This document shows positions 1 to 8,203 of a DNA stretch of 64,000 nt, one piece after another. Positions within the stretch are counted from its first letter, which is position 1; the number at the start of each line of letters is the position of its first letter. The position numbers and the translations under genes were made by a program. This DNA comes from Nonomuraea sp. PA05 (GTDB taxonomy: Bacteria > Actinomycetota > Actinomycetes > Streptosporangiales > Streptosporangiaceae), in assembly GCF_008086045.1 (NCBI RefSeq), contig NZ_VSEY01000031.1:1-64000 (forward strand). The letters are read 5' to 3'. Below the pieces are notes generated by a model. That model had not been told where the DNA came from and did no database searches. It worked only from the letters and a program-made list of their open reading frames with translations.

Positions 1-147
1 GTAGCCGAGGGTGCGCAGGCGCTCCACGTCGGTACGCACGGTCCGCCCGCTCACCCCGAGGCGCTCGGCGAGTTCGGCGCCGGTCCACTCGCGCGGGGTT
101 TGCAGGAGGGAGAGCAGCCGCAGGAGGCGGGCCGAGGTGTCCAACAT
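1..147 (-). CDS. HTH (DeoR/WYL-type) transcriptional regulator, N-terminal part
   Basis: The gene starts at the ATG at 147 and runs off the left edge, so only 49 codons are visible. The visible part is an N-terminal winged helix-turn-helix: it reads LLRLLSLLQTPREWTGAELA followed by ERLGVSGRTVRTDVERLRTL. This is the typical start of YafY/WYL-domain regulators, in which a DeoR-like HTH precedes a ligand-sensing WYL domain. The WYL domain would lie outside the window and is inferred. The gene is divergent from the epoxide hydrolase at 210, and a perfect inverted repeat lies between them. It probably controls the hydrolase and itself. Confidence 0.8.
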   Translation of the reverse strand, partial: MLDTSARLLRLLSLLQTPREWTGAELAERLGVSGRTVRTDVERLRTLGY

Positions 148-157
148 TCGTCAAGCA

Positions 158-198
158 TGCCGGACCATTAGGAACGGTATCGTCCTAATGGTCCGGCA
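158..198. promoter_or_regulatory. 16-bp perfect inverted repeat, probable operator
   Basis: Positions 158-173 (TGCCGGACCATTAGGA) and 183-198 are exact reverse complements separated by 9 bases. The repeat fills most of the 62-bp gap between the divergent regulator (ATG at 147) and epoxide hydrolase (ATG at 210), which is where a dimeric regulator would act on both promoters. The repeat ends only 11 bp before the hydrolase start, so it would lie in the leader or on the promoter. The operator role is inferred. Confidence 0.65.
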
Positions 199-209
199 GC
201 ATCGATGCC

Positions 210-1340
210 ATGACCGAGATCGACACGGCCGAGATCCGTGATTTCCGTATCGATATCCCGCAGGCCGACCTGGACGACCTGGCCGAGCGCCTGGCCCGGG
301 TCCGCTGGACCGACGAACTGCCGGGCGCCGGCAACGACTACGGCGTGCCGCTGCCGTACGTGCAGAGCCTGGTGCAGCGGTGGCGCGACGGCTACGACTG
401 GCGCGCGTGGGAGGCGAAGCTCAACTCTCACCCGCAGTTCACCACCACCATCGACGGGCAGAACGTGCACTTCCTGCACGTCCGCTCACCCGAGCCGGAC
501 GCCACGCCGCTGCTGCTCACGCACGGCTGGCCGACCACCGTCGTGGAGTACCTCGATGTCATCGGCCCGCTGAGCGATCCGCGAGCCCATGACGGCGACC
601 CGGCCGACGCCTTCCACCTGGTGATCCCGTCCATCCCCGGTTTCGGCTTCTCCGGGCCCACCGGCGAGCGCGGCTGGAACCGGTACCGGATCGCCAGAGC
701 GTGGGCCGAGCTGATGCGCCGCCTCGGCTACGAGCGCTACGGCGCGCACGGCAACGACTGCGGCTCGGAGATCTCGCCGGAGGTGGGGCGCTGCGATCCC
801 GGGCACGTGATCGGCGTGCACGTCACCCAGATCTTCTCCTTCCCGTCCGGCGACCCGGCCGAGCTGGCCGGCCTGTCGGAGGAGGACCGGAAGAAGGTCC
901 AGTTCCTGCAGTGGTGGACGGACAACAGCGGCGCCTACGACAAGCTGCAGTCCACCGCGCCGCAGACGCTGGCCCACGCGCTGGCCGACTCGCCGGTCGG
1001 ACAGCTGGGCTGGAACGTCCAGCTGCTCGGCCCGAACCTCGACCCGGACTACGTGCTGACCAACACCATGATCTACTGGCTCACCAACACCGCCGCGTCG
1101 GCCGCACGCCTGTACTACGAGGACTTCCACGCCAAGGACAAGCCGGCAGAACCCACCACCGTGCCGCTCGGGCTGGCCAACTTCGCCTGGGACTTCCAGT
1201 CGATCCGCCCGTTCGCCGAACGCGACCACAAGAACATCCTGTCCTGGAACGTCTACGACACGGGCAGCCACTTCGCCGCGCACGACGTGCCCAGCCTCCT
1301 GGTCGACGACATCCGCGGCTTCTTCCGCCAGCTGCGCTGA
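210..1340 (+). CDS. Epoxide hydrolase (EHN-domain alpha/beta hydrolase)
   Basis: A 376-residue protein of the usual length for microsomal-type epoxide hydrolases, which open epoxides to diols through an alkyl-enzyme intermediate. Residues 1-110 form the EHN cap (DFRIDIPQADLDDLAERLARV and later WRAWEAKLNS). The alpha/beta hydrolase core follows: HGWP at 105-108 gives the oxyanion region and GNDCG has the likely nucleophile Asp183. The usual motif here is GGDWG, so the flanking residues differ. The likely catalytic histidine is His354 in GSHFAAH near the end. No signal peptide is seen, so it is cytoplasmic. It is divergent from the WYL-type regulator and 63 bp upstream of the AlkZ-like gene on the same strand. 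The natural substrate is unknown. Confidence 0.9.
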   Translation: MTEIDTAEIRDFRIDIPQADLDDLAERLARVRWTDELPGAGNDYGVPLPYVQSLVQRWRDGYDWRAWEAKLNSHPQFTTTIDGQNVHFLHVRSPEPDATPLLLTHGWPTTVVEYLDVIGPLSDPRAHDGDPADAFHLVIPSIPGFGFSGPTGERGWNRYRIARAWAELMRRLGYERYGAHGNDCGSEISPEVGRCDPGHVIGVHVTQIFSFPSGDPAELAGLSEEDRKKVQFLQWWTDNSGAYDKLQSTAPQTLAHALADSPVGQLGWNVQLLGPNLDPDYVLTNTMIYWLTNTAASAARLYYEDFHAKDKPAEPTTVPLGLANFAWDFQSIRPFAERDHKNILSWNVYDTGSHFAAHDVPSLLVDDIRGFFRQLR

Positions 1341-1403
1341 ACCGTCCCGACCGGTTGGTACGCGCGGCGGGCACCACTGAATCGAACTTCCAGGAGTACC
1401 GTC

Positions 1404-2510
1404 ATGCAGATCCTGACCCGCCGAGCCCTCAACCGCGCCACCCTCGATCGGCAACTGCTCCTGCGCCGCTCCGACCTCACCCCACTGCAGGCCATTGATC
1501 ACCTGGTGGGCCTGCAGGCGCAGACCCCGCACACCTGGTACGTGGGACTGTGGAGCCGGCTCGCCGCGTGCCGGCCCGAGGAGGTCGCGGCGCTGCTCAC
1601 CCAGCGCCGGGCCGTGCGGATCGCCCTCATGCGCTCGACGATCCACCTCGTCGGCACGGCCGATGCGCTCGCGCTGCGTCCGCTCGTGCAGCCGGTGCTG
1701 GACCGCGACCTGTTCGCCAACCACACGCACGGGCGGGCGATGCGCGGGCTGGACACCGGCCAGGTGCTGGCCGCGGGCCGGGAGCTGCTCGACGAGCGGC
1801 CCCGCACGCCGGGCGAGCTCGGTCGGCTGCTGGCTCAGCGGTGGCCGGACCGCAACCCGGCGAGCCTCGCCTACGCCGTGCGCAACCTCCTGCCGGTCGT
1901 GCAGACCCCGCCACGCGGGGTGTGGGGCGCCGGCGGCCGGACCGTCCACGCGCCTCTCGAGTCGTGGGCAGGCGCGCCGCTGCGCGCCGACCACACGATC
2001 GACCAGATGGTCCTGCGTTACCTGGCCGCGTTCGGCCCGGCGACCGTACGCGACGTGCAGACCTGGTGCGGCCTGACCCGGCTGGCGGAGGTGCTCGACC
2101 GGCTCCGGCCCCGCCTGGCCACGTTCGCGGACGAGAACGGCGCGGAACTGTTCGACCTGCCCGACGCGCCCCGGCCCGATCCGCAGGTCAGTGCGCCCGC
2201 CCGGTTCCTGTACGACTTCGACAACCTGCTGCTGTCACACCACGACCGCTCCAGGGTGATCACCGACGGCCTCCGCCGGCAGAACTTCAAACCGCACGGA
2301 CCCGTCCCTCGCCTGGTGCTCCTCGACGGCTTCACGGCAGCGACCTGGACGTTCGCCACCGCAAACGACACGGCGACACTGACCGTGCACCCGTTCGCAC
2401 CGCTGTCCGCGCGCGACCGCGACGCGTTGACCGTCGAGGGCGGCGGCCTGCTGGACCTCCTCGCCGCCGAAGCGTCACACGAGATCCGCTTCACCGCCCC
2501 CCTCAAGTGA
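1404..2510 (+). CDS. AlkZ/YcaQ-like winged-helix DNA glycosylase family protein
   Basis: A 368-residue protein of the HTH_42 family, which includes AlkZ and YcaQ/AlkX. These enzymes remove bulky alkylated bases and unhook interstrand crosslinks. The conserved opening (TRRALNRATLDRQLLL) is followed by LVGLQAQTP, containing Q38-A-Q40. A Q-hydrophobic-Q motif is the catalytic signature of the AlkZ-like branch, whereas YcaQ-like members have Q-x-D. Tandem winged helices make up the rest. An AGGAG ribosome site at 1392 precedes the ATG. It may be co-transcribed with the epoxide hydrolase, which would pair epoxide removal with repair of the DNA adducts epoxides make; this link is inferred. Its stop overlaps the convergent STAND gene by 8 bp. 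Confidence 0.8.
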   Translation: MQILTRRALNRATLDRQLLLRRSDLTPLQAIDHLVGLQAQTPHTWYVGLWSRLAACRPEEVAALLTQRRAVRIALMRSTIHLVGTADALALRPLVQPVLDRDLFANHTHGRAMRGLDTGQVLAAGRELLDERPRTPGELGRLLAQRWPDRNPASLAYAVRNLLPVVQTPPRGVWGAGGRTVHAPLESWAGAPLRADHTIDQMVLRYLAAFGPATVRDVQTWCGLTRLAEVLDRLRPRLATFADENGAELFDLPDAPRPDPQVSAPARFLYDFDNLLLSHHDRSRVITDGLRRQNFKPHGPVPRLVLLDGFTAATWTFATANDTATLTVHPFAPLSARDRDALTVEGGGLLDLLAAEASHEIRFTAPLK

Positions 2511-5500
2511 TCAGATCCAGCAGGCGAGCACTCTCGGCCGCCCCACCCAGCTCGACGATCGCATAGCGGTACAGCAGCACGTCGGCCAGCACCCCGAACC
2601 GGCTGTCATGCGGCAGCTCGGCGGTCCACCGATCCACCGCACGCCACAACCCGGCCCGGCTCAGCTCCGGCCACCTGTCCTGGAAGAGCGACCACAACGA
2701 TCCGCGATCCGTGGGGTCGTGGAAGATCTGGTGCACCTGCGCCAGCCACTCGCCCAGCTCGGCGGCCGGAAGCTGGGGCAGGATGTCGGCCATGCCGGAG
2801 ATCCTGAGCAGCTCGCTCTGCCAGCTCGCCCCGCCCACCAGCTCATAAGCGCGCTCGTAGTGCCCGTGCCCGGCCAGAGCCGAACCGATGGCCGTCTCCA
2901 GGGCCTTGCGGGTGCTCTCCGACTTGACCTCGGGCTCGCCCCGCCGAAGCGCCAGCAGCGCGTCGAGCTCGGCGACGGTCAGGATCGGGGTGAGCGCCAG
3001 CACGTCGTGCGCCCAGTCGTCCAGCCGCAGGTGGTGGTCGCCGAAGAAGTGATGCACGCGCGGCACCCCCTCCAGGTAGCCGCCGTGGAAGAGGATCGGC
3101 TTGACCAGCGCGGACGCCTCCGGGGTCAGCATGCGTACGAACGAGGGAGTCCAGTCGCCGATGCCGCGCACCAGCCAGGGGCAGCCGCGGGGAAAGCCGT
3201 CCAGGGGATCGTGGGTGGGCGTGCTCTCCCGCAGCGCGCGCAACCTGGCCAGCACCTCGCCGGTCAGCTCAGGCGGCCCGGCGGCGAGCACTGTCAGCGC
3301 CGCCCACGGATCCTGCACGCTGCCGGCCAGCTCGGCGACCTCCGCGGCCTCGCGGGCGCGCAGCGCGGTCATGTCCTCGTCCGGCCAGCAGGACATCCCT
3401 CCGCGCCACTGCCGCTGCACGCCGGGGAAGGTGCACTGCTGCCACCACGGGCGCCGCAGGGCGGCGCGGCCGTTCGGCTCGAAGACGGGATCCGGCAAGC
3501 AGCGACTCAGCAGCCACTGCAACGATCCGGGCAGCCCCTTCCATTCGGTCTTCTCATACAGCAGGTCCAGCGCCCGGTCCGCCTCCGCGGGACCGAACTC
3601 CGCCAGCCGGGCCAGCACCCACCTGCGGATCGGGCGTTGCTCGACGGCCGCCGACGGGTCGGGAGCGAACAGCTCCAGCGCCAGCTCCACGTCCGCGGGC
3701 GACATCCACGGCGCCAGGTAGTGAACCGGCCAGTAGTCGCGGCTCTCGGCCAGGACACGCAAGGCCTCCCCGACGCGGCCGCGCTCGCGCAGGTACGGCC
3801 CGGCCCACTCCCACTGCGGCTCGTCCAGCTTCTTGACCACCGACAGCTCGCGCGGCTCCCACCGGCTTTCGTCCAGCATCGGCAGCAGCTGGAACAGGCA
3901 CTGCTCGCGGTCGCCGCCGGTCAGCTCGGCGTCGACGAGCTCCGCCGCCCAGGCCGCGTACTCCGGCGGCAGCACGCTGAACAGCCCGTCGTAGTTGAGC
4001 GCGGGCAGCAGCCCGGCCCGCAACGGCAGATGAGGCTTGGGGGTGAGCGCCCGGGCCAGGATCTCGTCGAGGTCCTCCCTTGGCAGCCACCGGGCCGCCG
4101 CCACGAACTCGCGCTCCCGCAGACTGTCGCCGTACAGGAACGGCGACAGCGCCGCCACCAGGTCGTCCCTGACACCCGCCGCCACCGCCGCTGCCACGGG
4201 CACCTGCTTGGTCAGCCGGGTGGCCGCGAACGGCTCAGGCTGGGCCACGACCTGCTCGACCGCGGCGATCAGCGCCTGCTCGGCCAGGCCGGCGGGCAGC
4301 AGCGGGATCAGCTCGGCCAGCACCCACACCCGCACCCGCCCGTGATACCGATGGTCCGGCGGCACCAGATCGGCCACCGCCAGAGCCTCCTCAGGCCGCC
4401 CCAGCTCCAGCAGCCGACGCGCGTAAGCGGCGCAGGCCACCGTGACGAACTCCTCGTACAGGGCGCTGTCGGCCACCGTCGTCTCCAGGATCCGCCGCAG
4501 CGCGGGCAGGTGCTCGACGTCCAGATACCGGACCAGGCTCACGATCCCCGAGCAGCGGTTGTTCGGGAAGTACTCCTGAGTCAGCAGCGACAGCGCCCGG
4601 CCCGGCGGCCACCGGCCGTGCCTGACCAGCTGCGCGGCCAGATGATGCGACATCTCCGAGTCCACCGCCGCGCGCTCTCCCGCCAGCGCCGCCGCGCACA
4701 CCACCTGCTCCGGCAGGCAGGGCAGCGGCTCGCCGGCCTCGAAGGCCCGCTGGTTCGCCGCCCGCGCCCGGTCACGCACGCGCCGCACGTCCGATCGGTA
4801 ACCGTCCAGGTCGTCGGAGCTGCTCTCCCGCGTCCGCCGCCACAGGGTGTGGGTCAGCCCCATGGCCGTGGCCAGCGGCGCGCGGTGCGATTCTGTCAGG
4901 TGCGCGGCCAGGTGCCGCACCAGATAAGCCGGTACGGCGGGCGGCGCCAGCTCCCGCGCCAGCAACGCCTCCAGCACGCTCACCCCCCAGACAACGTAGG
5001 CGTCCCGATAGGAGTCCAGCTCCCCGGACTCGGCGAGCCGCTCCCTGATCACCTGGCCGATCAGCGGATGAGCGATCACAAAGCTGTCCGGCTGCCCGCC
5101 CTGAAGGACCAGCCGGTCGGCGAAACGCAGCGCCTCGCGCACCCGCTCGCCGTCCATCGCCTTGCCGGTCCTGCCCACCAGCCCCCTGAGCTCGGCCAGG
5201 CGCACCGGCCCCTCAGCGGTCGCCAGCACGTTGAGCACCCGCCTCGCGTCCTTGGTTTTCTTACCCGACAGCCTCGGCCACAGCCCCTTCCACCAGGTGT
5301 CGAAAAAACCCGCCAGGCCGGGGACGGCGGCGCTGTCGAGCCGGTCCAGGTCACGCAGGTAGAGCGAGGCGGTCACCGGGTCTCCCCGGGACAGCTCCCA
5401 CAAGCGGGCAGCCAGGACGCCGGCGCCCGGCCGCACCTGCTCGATCAGCTCGCCCAGGTCGCTCTCGGACAGCGGCCCGAGCGTGGTCACGGCGGCGCTG

Positions 5501-6678
5501 GGCAGGTCGAGCCGCTCCAGCCAGGCGGCGCCCGAGGGCTGCCTGCTCGTGTGGCGCGCCGACAGCACGACCCGCACACCCGCCCCGGTCAACCGGGGAA
5601 AGTCGGCCGCGCCCGGCTCCCAGCCCGCCTCGTCCAGCGCGTCGACGATCACCAGCAGCGGCCGGCCGTCCGGCGCCGGCCGGGCCAGCAGCGCCGAGAG
5701 CGCGTCGTGCGCCCGCTGCCGGTCGGCGGAGTAGTCGTAGGGCACGCCGTGGATCCGGGCCAGGCGATGCAGCAGGCTCAGATAGACCTCGCCCGCGCCG
5801 GTCAGCTCGTAACGCTGGCTGACCGGGACGAACACCGTCCTGCCCGCCGGCCGGGCCAGCGCCCAGCGGGCCAGCAACGTGCTCTTGCCGGTCCCCGCGT
5901 TCCCGGTGAGAAGGTGGTACGGCGGGCCGTCCGGATCGGCGAGCCAGGCGTCCAGCGACCGGAAGGCGTCATCGCGCCCGGCGAAGGGCAGCTCACCCGC
6001 CCGGCCACGAACGTGGCCGTCCAGGAAGTTGGCGATCCGCAGGCGGTGCGGCGCGTCGGCGTCCCCCGCCAGCTCGGCGGCCCCCTCACGGCCGGCGGCC
6101 AGCTGAGGCCAGCGCCGCAGGATCTCCGCCACCGGCGCCGCGTAGACCGTCCCGCCCACCGCGAGCTCCCGATCCTCGTCCTCCTCCTGCATCCACCGGA
6201 CGACTCCCACGGCGACCTGACCGGCGAGAGTGTCCACCAGGACCGGGCCGCCGCTGAACCCGCGCGGCCGCAGCCGGGCGGCCACCTGCCGGGAGTACAG
6301 CTGGATGACCGGCTGGCCGTCATGGATGCTGGTCAGCGGCAACGCCACCTCGGCGGGCAGCGGCATCGGATCGGATCTGGAGGGATTGGACAGCGGCCAG
6401 CCCAGCCCGAGCACCTGCCTGCCCGCCACCACGTCCGTGCCGGCACCCAGCGGAACCGGCCGCCACCCCTCCGGAAGGCGGTCCCGCAACTCCAGCAACG
6501 CCACGTCCAGCCGACTGTCGTGATCGGCGCACACCACCTCCACGACGACACCCGGCGCGAGGGTGAGAGGGAACGGCAGTTCCTGCCCCGCCACGCAGTG
6601 CCAGCACGTCAGCACATGCCGGTCGGTCACGGCGAACGCGCTGCCGCGCGGCAACGCGCCCACAGCGGGCCGGATCAC
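2503..6678 (-). CDS. Trypsin-like protease fused to STAND NTPase with long helical-repeat C-terminus
   Basis: I chose the GTG at 6678 because it overlaps the stop of the upstream Trypco1 gene (GTGA, 4 nt) and has AGGA seven bases before it. This gives 1391 residues; a longer reading to 6804 only overlaps the neighbour. In order: a trypsin fold with His27 (CWHCVAG), Asp58 (SRLDVALLEL) and Ser142 (RGFSGGPV); a P-loop NTPase with Walker A GNAGTGKST (about 259-267) and Walker B LLVIVDALDE (about 341-350); then some 850 residues of helical repeats, the usual sensor of STAND proteins. No signal peptide is seen, so it acts in the cytoplasm. Proteases fused to STAND NTPases are regarded as conflict or cell-death effectors: ligand binding to the repeats drives NTP-dependent oligomerisation and activates the protease. 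That role here is inferred. Confidence 0.85.
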   Translation of the reverse strand: MIRPAVGALPRGSAFAVTDRHVLTCWHCVAGQELPFPLTLAPGVVVEVVCADHDSRLDVALLELRDRLPEGWRPVPLGAGTDVVAGRQVLGLGWPLSNPSRSDPMPLPAEVALPLTSIHDGQPVIQLYSRQVAARLRPRGFSGGPVLVDTLAGQVAVGVVRWMQEEDEDRELAVGGTVYAAPVAEILRRWPQLAAGREGAAELAGDADAPHRLRIANFLDGHVRGRAGELPFAGRDDAFRSLDAWLADPDGPPYHLLTGNAGTGKSTLLARWALARPAGRTVFVPVSQRYELTGAGEVYLSLLHRLARIHGVPYDYSADRQRAHDALSALLARPAPDGRPLLVIVDALDEAGWEPGAADFPRLTGAGVRVVLSARHTSRQPSGAAWLERLDLPSAAVTTLGPLSESDLGELIEQVRPGAGVLAARLWELSRGDPVTASLYLRDLDRLDSAAVPGLAGFFDTWWKGLWPRLSGKKTKDARRVLNVLATAEGPVRLAELRGLVGRTGKAMDGERVREALRFADRLVLQGGQPDSFVIAHPLIGQVIRERLAESGELDSYRDAYVVWGVSVLEALLARELAPPAVPAYLVRHLAAHLTESHRAPLATAMGLTHTLWRRTRESSSDDLDGYRSDVRRVRDRARAANQRAFEAGEPLPCLPEQVVCAAALAGERAAVDSEMSHHLAAQLVRHGRWPPGRALSLLTQEYFPNNRCSGIVSLVRYLDVEHLPALRRILETTVADSALYEEFVTVACAAYARRLLELGRPEEALAVADLVPPDHRYHGRVRVWVLAELIPLLPAGLAEQALIAAVEQVVAQPEPFAATRLTKQVPVAAAVAAGVRDDLVAALSPFLYGDSLREREFVAAARWLPREDLDEILARALTPKPHLPLRAGLLPALNYDGLFSVLPPEYAAWAAELVDAELTGGDREQCLFQLLPMLDESRWEPRELSVVKKLDEPQWEWAGPYLRERGRVGEALRVLAESRDYWPVHYLAPWMSPADVELALELFAPDPSAAVEQRPIRRWVLARLAEFGPAEADRALDLLYEKTEWKGLPGSLQWLLSRCLPDPVFEPNGRAALRRPWWQQCTFPGVQRQWRGGMSCWPDEDMTALRAREAAEVAELAGSVQDPWAALTVLAAGPPELTGEVLARLRALRESTPTHDPLDGFPRGCPWLVRGIGDWTPSFVRMLTPEASALVKPILFHGGYLEGVPRVHHFFGDHHLRLDDWAHDVLALTPILTVAELDALLALRRGEPEVKSESTRKALETAIGSALAGHGHYERAYELVGGASWQSELLRISGMADILPQLPAAELGEWLAQVHQIFHDPTDRGSLWSLFQDRWPELSRAGLWRAVDRWTAELPHDSRFGVLADVLLYRYAIVELGGAAESARLLDLIT

Positions 6679-7004
6679 GACCGGTTCCTGGACCACTTGA
6701 GCGTCACCTGGAAGGTGCCCGCCGTCTTCACCTTGGCGATCACCACCCCGCTCTCGGCCTCCAGACTCAACGACAACGACAGGCCGACCTCCGACAGCTC
6801 CCACGCCGGGCGCGCCTCGGCCGCCAGTTGCTCCTCCAGCGACTCGCGCAGGCGCTCGGCGATGGCGCCGATCGACTCGCCGAGCTCACCGGCCCTGTCC
6901 GCGAAGCGTTCCATGACATCGGACGGGCCGAGATTGCCGCGCACGGCGGGGTCGGGAAGCACTTCGACCTTGATGGCGCCCAGCGGATCCATAAGCCATT
7001 GCAC
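6675..7004 (-). CDS. Trypco1-domain protein (CU044_2847 family)
   Basis: A 109-residue protein starting at GTG 7004 (an in-frame ATG at 6992 is an alternative). It has the layout of the trypsin-co-occurring domain 1 family: an N-terminal strand (AIKVEVLPDP), a central helix (MERFADRAGELGESIGAIAE), then the strand-rich end VGLSLSLSLEAESGVVIAKV and TFQVTLKW. Family members are found beside trypsin-like proteases and STAND NTPases, and are thought to be adaptors or regulated substrates of the protease. Its stop codon overlaps the start of the trypsin-STAND gene by 4 nt, so the two are translationally coupled and probably made in a fixed ratio. No enzymatic residues are recognised. Confidence 0.8.
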   Translation of the reverse strand: MQWLMDPLGAIKVEVLPDPAVRGNLGPSDVMERFADRAGELGESIGAIAERLRESLEEQLAAEARPAWELSEVGLSLSLSLEAESGVVIAKVKTAGTFQVTLKWSRNRS

Positions 7005-7137
7005 CGCGCCGAATCCGGGCCTGGCCAGAGCAGTGGCCTCATCCGGACGCCCTCGCCTTCGTCTTCACCGCTCAGAAATCCTCCCCCACGTCGTCAGTTC
7101 TCGTAGCCCCTCACCATCCGCGGAAGGATTGACCACC

Positions 7138-8145
7138 ATGACCCACGCCAGACCGCAAGGCGGTGACGAGGCCGCGTTCATCACAGCGGCCCGCTCGAAC
7201 GACACGGCACAGTTCGCGCTCATCACCGAGCCCTACCGGCGCGAGCTGCAGGTGCACTGCTACCGGATGCTCGCCCACTACGAGGACGCCCAGGACATGA
7301 CGCAGGAGACATTCCTGCGGGTGTGGAACAAGCGGGAGTCGTTCAAAGGCCACGCCGCACTGCGAACCTGGCTGTACCGCATCGCGACGAACGCCTGCCT
7401 CGACTTCCTCGAAAAGCGCAACGACCGCACACCCATGCCCGCCGAACTGCCAGGCGCCGGCTCGGAAGTGCACTACCTGCAGCCCTACCCGGACCGGATG
7501 CTCCCGGAGGACCCCCAGGAGTCGGCGGTGGCGCGGGAGACGATCGAGCTCGCGTTCATCGTCGCCGTCCAGCACCTCCCGCCGCGACAGCGGGCGGTCT
7601 TCATCCTGCGCGACGTCCTCGGCTGGCCGGCGTCCAAAACCGCCGGCACCCTCGAACTGACCGTCGCATCGGTGACCAGCGCACTGCAACGAGCGCGCGT
7701 CACCATGCGCGAGCAACTACCCGACCGCCGCCTCGACTGGCGCAGCCCCGCCACCCACGAACTGTCACAGGACGAACGCGGCGTGGTGAAGTCGTACATC
7801 GACGCCCACGAACGCAACGACCTCGACACACTGACGGCCCTGCTACGCGACGACCTGCGCTTCACCATGCTGCCCGACCCTGGCACCCTCGTCGTCACGG
7901 CCAAGGACGCGGTGGACGGCTGGGTCTCCGGCGGGCTCTTCCAACGCGGCTACGACGACTGGCGCTGCCTCGCCACCACCGTCAACCTCATGCCCGCCGC
8001 CGTCCTTTACCGCCGCACCCCCGACCATCCCGAACACCGGCTGTTCAACATCGCGGTCCTGCACATCGCCGACGGCAGAATCGCCGAGCTCACCGGATTC
8101 GACGCCACCGACAAACCCTGGCTGAACCTGCCCGCGACGCTGTGA
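7138..8145 (+). CDS. ECF RNA polymerase sigma factor with C-terminal SnoaL-like domain
   Basis: 335 residues from the ATG at 7138, with GGAAGGA nine bases upstream. Region sigma-2 is at about 25-95 (YRRELQVHCYRMLAHYEDAQ, then TFLRVW and LRTWLYRIATNACLDFLEKR). Region sigma-4 is at about 140-195 (LPPRQRAVFILRDVLGWPAS, then SVTSALQRARVTMRE). The remaining 130 residues form a SnoaL/NTF2-like domain (YIDAHERNDLDTLTALLRDD to LTGFDATDKPW). This architecture matches the TIGR02960/SigG-like ECF group, where the C-terminal domain replaces a separate anti-sigma factor. No anti-sigma gene is adjacent. It is divergent from the Trypco1-STAND pair across 133 bp. Whether it drives that pair cannot be told from sequence. 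Confidence 0.9.
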   Translation: MTHARPQGGDEAAFITAARSNDTAQFALITEPYRRELQVHCYRMLAHYEDAQDMTQETFLRVWNKRESFKGHAALRTWLYRIATNACLDFLEKRNDRTPMPAELPGAGSEVHYLQPYPDRMLPEDPQESAVARETIELAFIVAVQHLPPRQRAVFILRDVLGWPASKTAGTLELTVASVTSALQRARVTMREQLPDRRLDWRSPATHELSQDERGVVKSYIDAHERNDLDTLTALLRDDLRFTMLPDPGTLVVTAKDAVDGWVSGGLFQRGYDDWRCLATTVNLMPAAVLYRRTPDHPEHRLFNIAVLHIADGRIAELTGFDATDKPWLNLPATL

Positions 8146-8153
8146 CCGGACAA

Positions 8154-8176
8154 CCCCGCCGGCGTCACCGGCGGGG
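8154..8176. terminator. Hairpin terminator between convergent sigma and reductase genes
   Basis: CCCCGCCGG at 8154-8162 pairs exactly with CCGGCGGGG at 8168-8176 around a 5-nt loop. It lies 9 bp after the sigma factor stop and 28 bp from the convergent reductase stop. There is no T-tract, as usual for actinomycete terminators. It probably serves both strands. Confidence 0.7.
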
Positions 8177-8203
8177 CAGCTTCACGCCCGCAGAAGGGTC
8201 ACC

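Noticed and set aside
2608..7137. Very long plus-strand frame running into the sigma factor
   Set aside because: It is antisense to the trypsin-STAND gene, is rich in Arg, Pro, Gln and Gly as mirror frames in high-GC DNA are, and has no domain. Only the part from the ATG at 7138 is real.
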